Source: DAIUCA01 sp964613675 (GTDB lineage: Bacteria; Pseudomonadota; Gammaproteobacteria; Competibacterales; Competibacteraceae). Taken from it: a stretch of DNA of 13,443 nt. Below, piece after piece: positions 12,643 to 13,443 of the stretch. The notes below the pieces were generated by a model. The model did no database searches and was not told where the DNA came from. It saw only the letters and a program-made list of their open reading frames with translations. The position numbers and the translations under genes are program-made. Location of the stretch: contig CAZTIH010000070.1 in NCBI GenBank assembly GCA_964613675.1, forward strand, positions 1 through 13,443. Reading direction: 5' to 3'. The stretch's first letter is position 1; every line of letters starts with the position of its first letter.

Positions 12643-12924
12643 TTAGTTGACGGTGACCTCTGAAGCAGTCGCTTCTTTGGCTTTTTTATTCCACTCCTTA
12701 ATCAGCGAACGCACGCGATCAGAGGTTTGAGCGCCCGTACCGACCCAATAATCGACGCGGGCTTTGTCGAGTTTGAGCCGTTCCGCTTGACCGCTTGCGA
12801 GCGGATCGAAAAACCCCAAGCGCTCGATATAACGGCCATCGCGCGCACTGCGGCTATCCGTCACGACAACATGGTAGAAGGGCCGTTTTTTGGCACCGCC
12901 TCGGCTCAATCGAATCGTCACCAT
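12643..12924 (-). CDS. rpsP: 30S ribosomal protein S16
   Basis: S16, a primary assembly protein of the small subunit. From the ATG at 12924 it has 93 residues starting VTIRLSRGGAKKRPFYHVVV after the Met; CAGGAG lies eight bases upstream. The frame is open up to 12969 but those 15 residues precede the ribosome site and are not coding. Signatures include TDSRSARDGRYIERLGFFDP and LDKARVDYWVGTGAQTSDRV. A polar tail after residue 80 (KKAKEATASEVTVN) makes it longer than the 82-residue E. coli protein. First gene of the rpsP-rimM-trmD-rplS operon. A terminator-like hairpin sits 45 bases before the ribosome-site region; ffh, which often lies upstream, is not seen. Confidence 0.97.
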   Translation of the reverse strand: MVTIRLSRGGAKKRPFYHVVVTDSRSARDGRYIERLGFFDPLASGQAERLKLDKARVDYWVGTGAQTSDRVRSLIKEWNKKAKEATASEVTVN

Positions 12925-12960
12925 GGAAAAAACTCCTGCAAAATCAGTTAATTGAGATGA

Positions 12961-12991
12961 AAAAAGCAAACGACCCGCAAGAGGGGTCGTT
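12961..12991 (-). terminator. Rho-independent terminator or leader attenuator before rpsP
   Basis: Minus-strand stem AACGACCC / GGGTCGTT (pairing 12984-12991 with 12969-12976), loop of seven, followed by TTTGCTTTTTT. It lies 31 bases after the stop of the unrecognised gene at 13023 and 36 bases before the rpsP ATG. Because there is little room for a promoter between it and rpsP, it may be an attenuator in the operon leader rather than only the end of the upstream gene. Confidence 0.75.
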
Positions 12992-13022
12992 CGGGAAACC
13001 GCGCATGTTAACGAAATTGGGG

Positions 13023-13443
13023 TTAAGGCAACAGTCCGCAGTCGAATAATTTGCGCGTTATTACAGGTGCCACGAGGGCGATCATTCTTTCCCGCTGTCG
13101 AGGCCGCTCATTCAGACGGGTCACCACATCCCACCGCTCGTTACCAAGCTGCAAGCGCGCCGCCGTTGCCTCACAGCTTTCGGTGGCAATTTGCCTGGTC
13201 AACCGCATCGTAAAGGTGTGCAAACGGGGGGGCAGTCGAGAAATATCCGAGTCATCCGCAATCAGCGACGGCGTTCTCACAGGGTTGCTGGCCTCGGGGT
13301 CAGTCACCATCACATCGGCCTCCGTCTCAACCGTCGAATCGTTTGCCGGACGTCGACGCCGACGGGGACGTTCCATAGGGATCGCATCGGCCTCGGGGTC
13401 AGTCACCATCACATCGGCCTCCGTCTCAACCGTCGAATCGTTT
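13023..13443 (-). CDS. Unrecognised protein with Asp/Glu- and Arg-rich repeats (5' end outside window)
   Basis: The frame continues beyond the right edge, so the start is not known; about 139 codons are visible. The N-terminal part shown is low complexity: it repeats NDSTVETEADVMVTDPEA, separated by an Arg-rich stretch (ERPRRRRRP), with a 33-residue period. The C-terminal about 80 residues look like a folded, mainly helical domain containing RLHTFTMRLTRQIATESCEA and RLQLGNERWDVV, ending LFDCGLLP. I do not recognise this domain. No membrane segment or signal is visible in the part shown. It lies upstream of the rpsP operon in the same direction with a terminator-like hairpin between. Alternating acidic and basic repeats suggest a disordered region; function unknown. 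The reading frame is supported by the in-frame repeat period and by the stop just before the terminator. Confidence 0.6.
   Translation of the reverse strand, partial: NDSTVETEADVMVTDPEADAIPMERPRRRRRPANDSTVETEADVMVTDPEASNPVRTPSLIADDSDISRLPPRLHTFTMRLTRQIATESCEATAARLQLGNERWDVVTRLNERPRQRERMIALVAPVITRKLFDCGLLP
13290..13443. repeat. 99-bp tandem repeat within the partial coding region
   Basis: Bases 13290-13344 recur without change at 13389-13443, a 99-bp period (33 codons, so the frame is kept). The window ends inside the second copy, so more copies may follow. Complete nucleotide identity, including third codon positions, over the 55 bases seen suggests recent duplication or homogenisation. Confidence 0.9.

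Noticed and set aside
12226..12650. Alternative frames overlapping rimM on both strands
   Set aside because: rimM is fully conserved in its own frame and in the expected operon position; the others lack any family features.

Overview
The window looks like chromosomal DNA of a gammaproteobacterium of moderate GC content. It carries a ubiquinone-biosynthesis-type flavin hydroxylase. A uvrB / aminotransferase / tRNA-Asn cluster has the order I recall from Pseudomonas. The standard rpsP-rimM-trmD-rplS operon is present, as is a tRNA with an encoded CCA end. The assignment rests on gene content and remembered synteny, not on a tree. The sequence is draft quality: a 10-N gap lies at 1480-1489 and a 100-N gap at 9467-9566, the latter inside a tandem repeat.

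Layout. (1) 1-1430: the edge of a probable type II restriction-modification locus. It holds the 3' end of a plus-strand gene (possible methyltransferase), a convergent PD-(D/E)XK endonuclease, and an overlapping XRE-type regulator with two inverted repeats upstream that could be its operators. This part looks more AT-rich than the rest. (2) 1490-1647: a solo IS200/IS605-like right-end hairpin. (3) 1647-5425, minus strand: an alpha/beta hydrolase, a UbiH/UbiI-family hydroxylase, tRNA-Asn with its own promoter and terminator, and a class I aminotransferase. (4) 5425-5645: divergent intergenic region with a second solo hairpin. (5) 5645-7660: uvrB on the plus strand. (6) 7662-8064: a 154-bp MITE-like element, then a tandem triplication of the 3' end of coaBC. 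(7) 7977-9347: coaBC, minus strand. (8) 9376-9620: a 30-bp tandem array broken by the assembly gap. (9) 9656-12924, minus strand: a SnoaL-like protein, cysQ, and the ribosomal protein / tRNA-modification operon. (10) 13023 to the end: the 3' part of an unrecognised gene with a 99-bp internal repeat.

The genes are mostly housekeeping: translation (rpsP, rimM, trmD, rplS, tRNA-Asn), repair (uvrB), CoA synthesis (coaBC), quinone synthesis, amino-acid transamination and nucleotide recycling (cysQ). The unusual content lies in the accessory and intergenic DNA. Three loci share a core related to GACCTGAATGCGCGACAA, and two of these (1521-1570 and the MITE) join it to a GC-rich hairpin and a TGACATCC end. 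This looks like a dispersed repeat derived from IS605-type (TnpB-associated) right ends, and at one locus its core has been amplified into a tandem array. A fourth hairpin (5525-5563) resembles the family but lacks the core. The coaBC 3' end has been rewritten by out-of-frame tandem duplication, and the restriction enzyme appears to be an internally duplicated protein whose N-terminal copy has lost its catalytic residues.
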